Assembly (NCBI GenBank): GCA_963815495.1
Contig: CAWFGW010000004.1
Span: forward strand, 1 to 36,464
Length of the DNA stretch: 36,464 bases
Direction: 5' to 3'
Source of the DNA: CAWFGW01 sp963815495
Lineage (GTDB): Bacteria > Bacteroidota > Bacteroidia > Cytophagales > JAAEPT01
The notes under the pieces were generated by a model. The model worked only from the letters and a program-made list of their open reading frames with translations. It was not told where the DNA came from and did not search any database. Made by a program: the position numbers and the translations under genes. Of the stretch, positions 17,292 to 27,100 are shown one piece after another. Each line of letters opens with the position of its first letter. Position 1 is the stretch's first letter.

Positions 17292-18329
17292 ATGATATCA
17301 AAAGTATTCCGACTTATAGCAATTTTTTATTTCCTCATTTTTGTTTGTTCATTTATCAACCCTCTGGTTTTCCCTCCTTTATTTTTAAATGAATTTTTGA
17401 TAATCGGTGCTGTAATAACACTTCCATTTTTAGTGTTAACAGCCTTTTACATTCATAAAACCGTTGGATTCATTTACATAGCACTCTTTCTCTGTTTCTC
17501 ACACTATTACTTTTCACTGATTTCATTTAACTCAGAAGAAAATTCCAAAAATGCAATTGAAGTACTCAGCTTCAACACAAGTTATTTTAGGGCTTTCTCA
17601 AAATCAAAAGAAGAATACCGTTCTGCTGAAAAGAAAAAAAACTCTCAAGCAATGATCAGTTGGGTAGCTAATTTCAAAGGAGACATCATGTGTTTTCAGG
17701 AATATTTCTATGACAAAAACGTTCCTGTATTTACAACTAACGATCAATTCAAGGCAAAAGGATTTTCTAACTATTACATTTCTTCAGCAGATGAAAAAGC
17801 GGGTTTTTTTAATCGCAGTTTAGCTATTTTTTCTAAATCACCAATAACTAACCAAGGAGAAATATTTGTCGACCAGAATCTATATAACCGCGGTATTTAT
17901 GCCGACATCAACCTAAAAAACCAAACAATTCGAGTAATTAATATTCACCTACATTCAAACGAACTAAAAAGAAATGCCTCTATCATTAATATTTTCAAAC
18001 GTTATATTAAAAGTTCTGTAATTCGACAAAAACAAGTAAACGCTGTCGCTGAGCTGATAAAAAAAACAGATTATCCAATTATTCTTTGTGGAGACATTAA
18101 CCAAACAGTTTTTAGTTATGCATACAAAAAATTTAGTCAGTTATTAGACAACTCCTTCGAGGAAAGGGGTACTGGGTTTGGCGCTACTTTTAACAGTACT
18201 AAATTATTTTTTTTAAGGATTGATCAACAATTTAGTTCAGAAGACATCGAAGCATTGTCCTATAAAGTAAATAGGGAAATGACTTTTTCTGACCACTTTC
18301 CTATAACCTGTAAATATCAACTAGATTAA
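17292..18329 (+). CDS. Membrane-anchored endonuclease/exonuclease/phosphatase (EEP) family protein
   Basis: A 345-residue protein with three N-terminal hydrophobic segments (about 5-78) and a C-terminal EEP domain. The metal and catalytic residues are in place: SFN (N95), QE (E137), INIHLHS (H219), CGDIN (D268, N270) and FSDHFP (D334, H335). EEP enzymes hydrolyse phosphodiesters or phosphomonoesters in nucleic acids, inositol phosphates or lipids. Membrane anchoring suggests a lipid or lipid-linked phosphate substrate at the membrane, possibly linked to the polysaccharide carrier cycle, but this is not shown. It is a single gene, tail-to-tail with the GT-C-like gene and only 3 nt away. Confidence 0.85.
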   Translation: MISKVFRLIAIFYFLIFVCSFINPLVFPPLFLNEFLIIGAVITLPFLVLTAFYIHKTVGFIYIALFLCFSHYYFSLISFNSEENSKNAIEVLSFNTSYFRAFSKSKEEYRSAEKKKNSQAMISWVANFKGDIMCFQEYFYDKNVPVFTTNDQFKAKGFSNYYISSADEKAGFFNRSLAIFSKSPITNQGEIFVDQNLYNRGIYADINLKNQTIRVINIHLHSNELKRNASIINIFKRYIKSSVIRQKQVNAVAELIKKTDYPIILCGDINQTVFSYAYKKFSQLLDNSFEERGTGFGATFNSTKLFFLRIDQQFSSEDIEALSYKVNREMTFSDHFPITCKYQLD

Positions 18330-18332
18330 TTA

Positions 18333-19952
18333 TTATTTTACATATACCTCTACAGTTGCATCTGTTGGTCTACGTGGCGCTAAAAAATCATCCACTAAAC
18401 GGTAATGCTTTTGTAAACTTGCACGCACCTCATCGGGGTTGAAATTGTTTAAAGACGGCATCACTTCAAATAATACTAAATCATATTTATGATTTTCGAT
18501 ATTCGAACAAAAAATCGCAATTTCTCGATCGAAAACAGCAACATTTTTGTGGTACCAAAGTGGATGACCTTTCTCAAAATCATAACCAAGTTCATATGCT
18601 AACGGAGTTAACTCAGTCATGTTGAGCACTCTTGGCTTTTCTGGATTGGAAAACATCGGCATCGATTTAATTCGATTCATCCCGTCAACTGTGGATTGAG
18701 GCATATACATTCCTTTAAATGCCTTCATGTCGCTAAGTACCCATTCGGATTCTGGCACATTTTCAAATGTTGTATCTGTTTTAACCATGAAAGTGTTTTT
18801 AGAAACCACTCCAGCTTGATCTATTTGCTCAGTTTGTGGCAAGTACCTTTTCACGATTCGACCTATATATTTCCAATAAGAACCACTCCACCACAACATC
18901 ACTAAAGCGACACCTAGTACGGCTCCCCATATTTTATCAAATGAAAATTTGAAATTGATTACAGTAAATAAGAAGGCAAAAGCAAAACTATGATAAAAAA
19001 TATTGTTATCAGGTGGCGTGTAGCTGGTGACTTGCACAATTGCTGCCTCCACTAAAATACCCAAAACTAACAGGGAAAAAGTCATAAGCTGCTTATTCTG
19101 CCAATATTCTTTAAAGGAGTCTACAGTTGATATCACTAACAACACCATTGCCATCACGTAAAATTTAATCCATTGTGACTCCCCAAAAACAGCATCAAAT
19201 ATATCCGACAAACTAAATCGCGAGTAATGGGGCTCTTGCCCCAAGTTAAACCAATAACCTATTTCATCATTTAAATACGGTAACACAAAGCACATTGCTA
19301 CAACTGCAAAAGCCCCCCAAAAAAATAATAACTGAAGATACTTCTTATAGGCGATTGCATGATATATTAAAACTGCACTTGCAATTAAAAAGCCTAAAGC
19401 CCCCCCATCTTGCTTCGTAAAAAAAGATAGAAAGATGAAAAATCCAGATAGAAATAACTGAATATACTTTCTTAAGGGTACTGGGTTTTGTAATACAGTG
19501 TGTAAAAGAAAGTATAACCCTATAAACTGATAGACAAAAACTGTGTGATTATACCACGGCCAAAAATTAAAAAAAGAGTACGAAATACAGTAAACTAGCA
19601 AAACAATCATTCTTTTCCCTGAAGAAACATTAAATGTGGTTAGTATGCCTCTAAAAGTAAAACCTGAAACTATGTTTATAAAAAATTGTGCTTTAATAAG
19701 TGAAGTAAAAAAAGGACCAAAGAGGTGAAAAAAAACAGATGGTATAATCCAATACCCATAACCCATTGGCAATCCAAAATCTTCATAGGGAGTTTGACCG
19801 AGATACATTCTATAAGCTCCCTCCCATGATAGAAAAATATTTACACGATAGGGAAAATTTACAAATAGCGGCACCGCTGCTAAAATAACTATAATCAAAG
19901 ATTCTAGTAAAGTAAACTGCTTATTCGAAATTGTTTTGTTCAAAATCATCAC
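18333..19952 (-). CDS. GT-C-like polytopic membrane glycosyltransferase candidate
   Basis: A 539-residue protein with about ten hydrophobic segments in the first 375 residues and a soluble C-terminal domain (about 385-539). The first periplasmic loop contains WEGAYRMYLGQTPYEDFGLPMG (43-64), like the acidic first-loop motif of GT-C enzymes (ArnT/PMT-type) that use polyprenyl-phosphate sugars. This supports a role in adding a side sugar on the periplasmic face. No named family is recognised with certainty. It follows the acyltransferase by 10 nt, so the two likely form an operon. A G7 tract (C7 at 19400-19406 on the plus strand) encodes Gly-Gly in the segment QDGGALGF. Confidence 0.65.
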   Translation of the reverse strand: MMILNKTISNKQFTLLESLIIVILAAVPLFVNFPYRVNIFLSWEGAYRMYLGQTPYEDFGLPMGYGYWIIPSVFFHLFGPFFTSLIKAQFFINIVSGFTFRGILTTFNVSSGKRMIVLLVYCISYSFFNFWPWYNHTVFVYQFIGLYFLLHTVLQNPVPLRKYIQLFLSGFFIFLSFFTKQDGGALGFLIASAVLIYHAIAYKKYLQLLFFWGAFAVVAMCFVLPYLNDEIGYWFNLGQEPHYSRFSLSDIFDAVFGESQWIKFYVMAMVLLVISTVDSFKEYWQNKQLMTFSLLVLGILVEAAIVQVTSYTPPDNNIFYHSFAFAFLFTVINFKFSFDKIWGAVLGVALVMLWWSGSYWKYIGRIVKRYLPQTEQIDQAGVVSKNTFMVKTDTTFENVPESEWVLSDMKAFKGMYMPQSTVDGMNRIKSMPMFSNPEKPRVLNMTELTPLAYELGYDFEKGHPLWYHKNVAVFDREIAIFCSNIENHKYDLVLFEVMPSLNNFNPDEVRASLQKHYRLVDDFLAPRRPTDATVEVYVK

Positions 19953-19962
19953 TGGAAATAAT

Positions 19963-21084
19963 TTAGTATATAAAATATTTTTTCACACGTAGAAAAGGCT
20001 TTTCAATTACTCGCCAAGAAATTAAACTTATGACAATAGTTAGCATGATAACCATTGAAGAGGATAGTATTCTACTTAAGAAATGTTGTTCAGTTAAATT
20101 CATTAAATAAACATACCATCTATGATCAAAATAAGAATACAAAGGTAAATGAAACACATATAATGCATAGCTGTATTTACCAAGAAATTGTAAAGGTTTT
20201 AACAGACCCATTTTTTTAAAAGTGCCTCTCGCAAAATCAGTGAGTGTCAGCAACAATATTGAGATAAAAAACAAAGCATTTAAGGTATACCCAATGGTGA
20301 TAAATGGTAACGAATAGGGGCTAGTACTTCGCGTTAAAACAATAACAAATACTATAAAGGCTCCAGAAAACAAAAATACTTTTATGAGATATTTCTCTAA
20401 AATGGGTTTTGTTTTTTGATCTCTGAGAAGCAGGGCAGCGCATGCTCCAATTACTAAGCTATCGACTCTAGTAAAAGTAGATACATACATTGAAATAGGT
20501 TCTAAACCTAGGTATAAATAGATTAGGCGCAACACAAAACTCATCACAACAAAACCTAGTATGATATTTAATATATTACGTCTAGAAAAAGAATAGATGA
20601 TAAAGGGCCAAAATAAATAAAACTGTTCTTCTATGGCTAATGACCAAAAGTGGTTAATATCAATCCCCTTAATCCAGTCTTGAAGTTCAAAAACAAACAA
20701 CCAGTTAGTAATATACAACCAATACCAGGTTTGTACATTTTGAAAATTAGAAATATCAATAGAAGTAAATATGGGTATTCCAAAAAAGAAAAGTATCAAA
20801 AAAGTGTAGTATAAAGGAAATATCCTTACCATTCTTCGTACAATAAAGTTTTTATAATAGTCCTTATGAGTTTTAGTATCCCATAATATACCTGTGATTA
20901 AAAACCCTGATAACACAAAAAACAAATCCACACCTAACCAACCTAATCTAGCAGGTGCTATGAACGGATAACAATGAAATAAAAGCACTAAAAAAATAGC
21001 CAACCCTCTAACCCCATCAAGTTGTGGGATGTGAGTGGCTGGCAAATATTGGATTGCTATTTTTTGATTTAAAAACCTCTTCAC
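19963..21084 (-). CDS. Acyltransferase 3 family protein (OafA-like)
   Basis: A 373-residue polytopic membrane protein with the classic blocks of O-acetyltransferases acting on surface polysaccharides. These are QLDGVRGLAIFLVLLFH (21-37; R26, H37), GWLGVDLFFVLSGFLITG, the FIVRRMVRIFPLYY segment and HFWSLAIEEQFYLFWP. It has no C-terminal SGNH domain, so it is the short form. It is distinct in sequence from the other acyltransferase at 5990-7024, meaning at least two acyl decorations plus the MBOAT route are encoded here. It is the first gene of a pair with the GT-C-like gene. Confidence 0.9.
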   Translation of the reverse strand: MKRFLNQKIAIQYLPATHIPQLDGVRGLAIFLVLLFHCYPFIAPARLGWLGVDLFFVLSGFLITGILWDTKTHKDYYKNFIVRRMVRIFPLYYTFLILFFFGIPIFTSIDISNFQNVQTWYWLYITNWLFVFELQDWIKGIDINHFWSLAIEEQFYLFWPFIIYSFSRRNILNIILGFVVMSFVLRLIYLYLGLEPISMYVSTFTRVDSLVIGACAALLLRDQKTKPILEKYLIKVFLFSGAFIVFVIVLTRSTSPYSLPFITIGYTLNALFFISILLLTLTDFARGTFKKMGLLKPLQFLGKYSYALYVFHLPLYSYFDHRWYVYLMNLTEQHFLSRILSSSMVIMLTIVISLISWRVIEKPFLRVKKYFIY

Positions 21085-21128
21085 TATGACTTTTCTTAAT
21101 AAGAATGTATCAAGTGTCGAAACTAGAT

Positions 21129-21166
21129 ATCTTTAAGCAATAAGAAAATTATTATTGCTTAAAGAT
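21129..21166 (-). terminator. Hairpin at the 3' end of the giant esterase gene
   Basis: A perfect 15-bp inverted repeat ATCTTTAAGCAATAA / TTATTGCTTAAAGAT with an 8-nt loop. One arm contains the stop codon and last codons of the giant gene. It lacks a strong T-run on the minus strand, so it may protect the 3' end rather than terminate efficiently. Confidence 0.6.
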
Positions 21167-24100
21167 TCTAGCTGTCTTAGGGGTTGCGTTGTTAGAAACT
21201 ACCGTAATTATGTATGCTCCTGATGAAAATGATGAAGTTTCGATAAGAGCAGTTCCGATTTCACTGTTATAAGAGTTCGTGAATACTGTCTGACCGCTTA
21301 AATCTGTAACAACTACTTGTAGTAATTCTTCTTCATAATTAGCTAAACTCACTTTTAAGTTTTCATCATTTACTAAGACTGTTGGATAAACCAATAGCTC
21401 ATCAGATAGTGTAACTTCATCTTCATACGATTCAAATCGAGCACCATTATAGGAATCATCCGTATATCCTTGAATAATTATGGAGTTCAATATAGCCCAG
21501 TTAGCATCTAATGAACCGGCTTCAACCTCTAAGAAAATCTCACCATTTTCATCGGCTGTCAACTCATCAAGTGTAGCGGTGTTTTTATTGTTAAATTGAG
21601 TAACTAACCCTTTCGATTTATCGCCAACCGTAAATAACGTAACGTTTTTAGAACCGATTGTTATAGAACCAAACATTACTAATCTATATTTATAACCTGG
21701 TAATAAGTTACCTATAGTCCATGTTGCATGTTCAGTAGCATTTAGATAATAGAAACTTCCCAATACAGCATCAGGGTAAAGACCTGAGTTATTACCTGTA
21801 GTCAAACCATAATTATCACCTCCTGTAAATGGAGCTTGATCAAATGCTAATCGAATTCCTCGGTTATTTCCTTGATCATCCAACAAGTTATAATACTCAT
21901 CGCCTAAGTTTGGTATTTGCTCGAGGTTGTTCCATGGTGAAGGCGCATTATAAGCTGCGTTTATATTCACATTTACAAATACTTCGAACAAAGGTGTATG
22001 AATGGCTACAGGCTCAGAATACCCTGACGTTCCTTCCCCATTAATAGCTGCCACTTTATAGAAATATTGTTTGTTCGCCAATACTGTATTATCGATGTAT
22101 GAAGTACTATTCTGTGGTAAAGTGGCAATAGAAGCATATGGACCATCATAAGAAGTTGCTCTAACCACTTCATAGAAATACTCATTATGAGCATCATCTC
22201 TCCATTCAAGGGAAACAGTATTTCTTTTTACATTTTTCACTTTTAATCGCTCAGGTCTTAATGGCTTATCAAGTTCGTTTAACTCTATTATTTCTATTGC
22301 ATTAATAAAACCAAATGCTGCTTGACTACTCTTAGAAAAAGTAACAACTATTTCTCCCTGAGCAGTTGGAGTTACGCCATTGATATAGACATAATCGTAC
22401 GCATTATTTTGAACATTCAAAGTGACAGTTTTGGTACCAATTGTATAATTTGTTTCATGATTATCAGTACCGTATGCCGCGCTTCCAAAGAATATGAAAT
22501 TATACTTTTTACTAACTTTTAATCCACTAAACTTAATTGAAGGAGTACTATTTTGGAAAAAATAATAACTTCCAGTGACTAAATCAGGGTATACACCGCT
22601 ATTATCTCCCGTAACAGCTCCAGAAGTTTCAGCATTTGTCCAACCAGACGTGGTTAACGTCATATCAATAGTTGTAGCAACCCCAGACTTATCGATTAGG
22701 TCATTATAAACTGCACCTACAACTGGACTTAGTGTATTATTCCATGGACTAGGTGCTGGTGTACGATTGTTCTTGTTGAAGTTAACTAAAATTGAATTTT
22801 TCTTACTGTCAACAATCTGAAGTTTAAATGACTCACTATCTGTATTTCCAAACTCATCTGTTGCTATCAATTCTATTGTGTAACTACCAATATTGTCCAC
22901 ACTAGGCGAAATTGTTAACACTGCTATACCGTTCACAACATCCGTTATGTTTACAAAACTTGGTAACGATGAAGCCCCCATACTAACCTCATCTTCTTCT
23001 GCGTCTGTAACCAAAACATTCATTGTATACGCTGAGGTTTCATCCATAATTAAATCAGAAATTGTCTGAATTTTTGGTGCTCTATTAGGAGCAACTATAC
23101 TTAAAGTATCACTATTAGATGTTCCGTTATTATTAAATGCATGAATGAAATAGGAATATGTATCTCCCCCCGTAACATTAGCATCAATAAAGGAAGATAT
23201 ATTTGAGCTTAAGGTTGCTACAGATGTAAAACTACCTCCATTTTCAGATCTATAAACTTTATATCCATCTTCAGTAATTGAGTTATCAGTCCAGTTTATA
23301 GTTACACCTTCCTCTGAAGTTGTAAGACTTGTGATTACTGCTGGCGTAGGTGCTAAGCCATCATCATAGTACGATTCAAAAACTATAGCATTAATATAGC
23401 CATATCTTAAAGATGAATTCTTACTGAATGTAAGTAAAATATCACCATTCGCATCTGGTCGAGCACCCGATATTTTTACCGTATTCTGAGTGTTAGACGA
23501 AACATCTAAATCCACAATGGTTCCATTTATTTCATAACTAGTAACTCCCTGAACCGATCCATAAGTACTATTTCCAAAGAAGGTAAAATCGTAGGATAAC
23601 CTTGGATCTAAATCTTTAAATTTCATTCTGGCTGTATGTAATGTGTAAGAACCGAAAAAATGAAAATCTTTGATTACATTATCTGGGTATACACCTGAAT
23701 TATTTCCTGTTGTTGCTCCTAAAATATATGAAGACCAACTATCAAGAAATTCTAAATCATAGGTTGTGGCTGTTCCATTTTCATTTGTAAGATTAGATAC
23801 AACTTTACCACTTGATGGTTTTCCAGTATTATTCCACGGACTAGCACCTAAACTACTGTGACTAAAGTTGATATATACCTTATGGTCAATAACTACATCC
23901 TCAACGGTAATTGAAAAGACACGCTCAGAACTAGCTCCATTTTCATCTGTTGCAATTACTTTTATGCCAGAATAAATACCAGCATCCGTAAACTTTGGTT
24001 CTATCAACATAGAACCTGTGCCATCATTATTATCAATAATAGTCACAAAATCAGGTAACCCTAACGCACTTAAAGAAATAGCATCTCCATTTGGTTCTGT

Positions 24101-27100
24101 CAAATCAAACACAATTTCATTTGTTTCACCTTCTAATAGCGTTTGATTATTAATAACCCCAATTACTGGAGGATTATTACTGTTTATGTTTAGGCTAAAT
24201 GCAACGGTATCGGCACCTGAAAATAAATCTGTGGCAATTATTGAAATAGAATAAATGCCTATATCACTTAATGAAGGGGTAATATTCAAGTTAGATGTTC
24301 CATCTCCATTGTCAACAAACGAAACAAATGCTGGTAATGAACCATAAACCGAATAAGAAACTAAATCACCATCTGCGTCAATAGCAACAATTTCTTTGTC
24401 TAAATCTGCCTCGTAAAATAAAGAAACATCAGAAAGTGATTCAAACTGAGGATTTGAATTTAATGTTGTCACAGAAACAGGTGCCGTAAATTCAGAATAT
24501 CCACCATCGTTGAAAGCACGAATCTTATATTTATAGATTAAGTGAGCAAATAAGTTTGAGTTCGTAAAAGATGTGGTGTTGGCTTCTAATTCATTGAATA
24601 ATCTAAACTCTCCACTTTCACCTGTAGCTCGATAAACTTCAAAACCAATTTCATTGGAGGACTCATCAATCCACGAAACGGTTGTTTCTGTACTGGAGGT
24701 TGCCACTGCTGTTAAAGCAGTAGGAACATTTGGAATTTGCGGCAAAGGTAAAGAGGTTACTTCAATGTAGTTCTTGACAAAAGCCGAAGAAGGTATGATT
24801 TGTTCATCAAAGCTTGGACCGTCCCATTTGACTTCTAAGAATTCTCCCCCACTTCCTTCAAAGAAAGTAACAACAATTCTATGAGGACCTGCAGTCAACG
24901 TAATATCACCATCTCGAGTTCGGTTTCCATGCAAACCATCATTATTTACCACTAAATTCGATTCACTAAAACCGTCAATATAAAGTTTACTTCCATCATC
25001 AGATCTAGTCGAGAAGTTATAATCCCCTGTTACAGGAATAATAATGAAACCATCAAACTTAAAGGCAAAGTTATTGATGTTATCAGCATATGAAATATCG
25101 AAATTATCTGTTGGTCCAGATTTCTTAGGTGTAAGTGAATTAAAGTCTGGTAATACACTCATTCCTGATTTTTCGTAATAATAATAAGTCATCCCTGGTA
25201 TTGCAGATCCACCACCAAAGTCAGAAGCGCCATATTGATTAATTGACTTAATTTTATAGAAGTAGGTAGTTTGTGGTTGAATGTCTAATTTATCATTATA
25301 ACTAGTTACGTTCGCAGGGAGTGTCGCAACAATTTCAAATGATTCACCCGAATTAGAGGATCGATATAACTCATAGCCCGTTTCGTTCGCAACATTGGAC
25401 CAAGTTAATGCGATTTCTTTATATGATACAGGCGAACCCGCTAAATTACTTGGGACTGCTGGTGCTGGAGGCAAAACTACGTTGCTTTGAAAAGCCGCGT
25501 CTGGAATAACTTGCTTACTGAAACCAGGACCAGACCAATTTACAATTAATGTTTCTCCACCTGCTTTTTCAAAAAAGGTAACTGTGATCGGGTAAACACC
25601 TGCAGTTAAATTAATTGTACCATTTTTTTCTTCATTACCATGTAGACCATCATTATTCACTACTAAGTTGGCTGGATCAAAACCTCCAATATATAATTTA
25701 CTTCCATCATCGGAAATTGTACCGAACGTATAAGCTCCTGCTGTTGGTATATTTATATATCCGTCAAATTTAAATGCGAAGTTGTCATTTTTTTCTCTTT
25801 CAATTAAAGAAAAATTTGGTGTAACGCCTGTTTTCACGGGGGACAATTGATTAAAATTAGGCAATACACTTAGACCTTCTTCTTCGTAATACGAATAGTT
25901 TAAACCATTAGCTGCAGCAATTTGAACTACCTGTTCACTAAAAGAAGATTTATTGCCTGCTAAATCAGTAGCTTTAATTGAATACGCATAACTACTTCCA
26001 GTTTGAACACCTAAAACTTTAAAATTAGTATTGTTCGTTGTTGCTATCAATATTCCAGATTGGTATATCTCATATCGATATACACCAACGTTGTCTTGCG
26101 AATCATCCCAAGACAAATCAATAGCTGTTGGTGATCCAACTGCTACGACATTTTGTGGTATTGTTGGAGCTTCAGTATCAGCTTTAGTACTAGCATTGTT
26201 ACTCGCATAAGTAGCCGAATACCCATCATTATTAATTGCTCTTATTCTATAATAATATGCAGTATTTGAACTTAATTTTGTATCAATGTACTGCGATTCA
26301 TCTTGACCAGTGATTTTAACCAATACATAAGGTCCAGAAACAGTTTTTGATCTATATATTTCAAAAGCAGTTTCATTATTAACATTAGACGGGTTTTGAT
26401 CCCACGTTAATAAAATAGAGGTTTCTGATAAAGTAGTTAACAACAAATTAGCAGGAGAGTTGGGTGCAGAAGGCCCTCTACCATTTGTGACTAAAAAAGG
26501 CTCGGACGATAATGCATAACAACCATCAGGTTTCCTAGCTGTTAGCACATATTGCCCAGCAGCACTTGCCTCGTAAGTTATCTCAGTACCAATGACTGTT
26601 GACGAACCTACTTTTGACCATTTAAAATCAGTCAACCCTTCCTGACCAACTAAAGTAACCGAAGTTTTTCCATCTAAACCTGGTAAAGCAACTGTTTGTA
26701 ATCCTAATGTTTTAACCGGAGGTGTCTCTGAAGCGTTTTCATATTTAATTTCAATAGGAGAAGACCATTCTGACCAATTACTACCTCTTAAAATTCGAAC
26801 AGAATATTCGCCTATTGATGTTACATTATAATTATTACTGCTTGCGCCACTTATAACTACCCCATTTTTAGCCCATTGATACCCATCAAATCCTGCAGAA
26901 ACACCGATTGCCGCACTTATTTCATCCCCTGGACAAAACTCTGTTTTCCCATAATAAGCATGAATATTAAGCTTACTATGTCTCAAGAAAAATGGATAAT
27001 AATCAGGATCAGCCCACATATCTGTCCATGTATTATGTGCATTTTCTGGAAACAATGAATATTTAATGTTTCCACCAGCATTTTGAACAGCTTCAACTAG

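Noticed and set aside
22006..22209. Short out-of-frame ORFs within and opposite the giant esterase gene, for example 22006-22209 minus and 21829-22044 plus.
   Set aside because: They lie entirely inside a clear domain-rich coding sequence, show no domain or signal, and have no initiation context.
24765..25910. Recent DNA duplication of the PA14 domains in the giant gene.
   Set aside because: The two copies are alike in protein and partly in DNA (the NNDGLHGN region) but differ at many positions, so this is an old domain repeat rather than a recent duplication.
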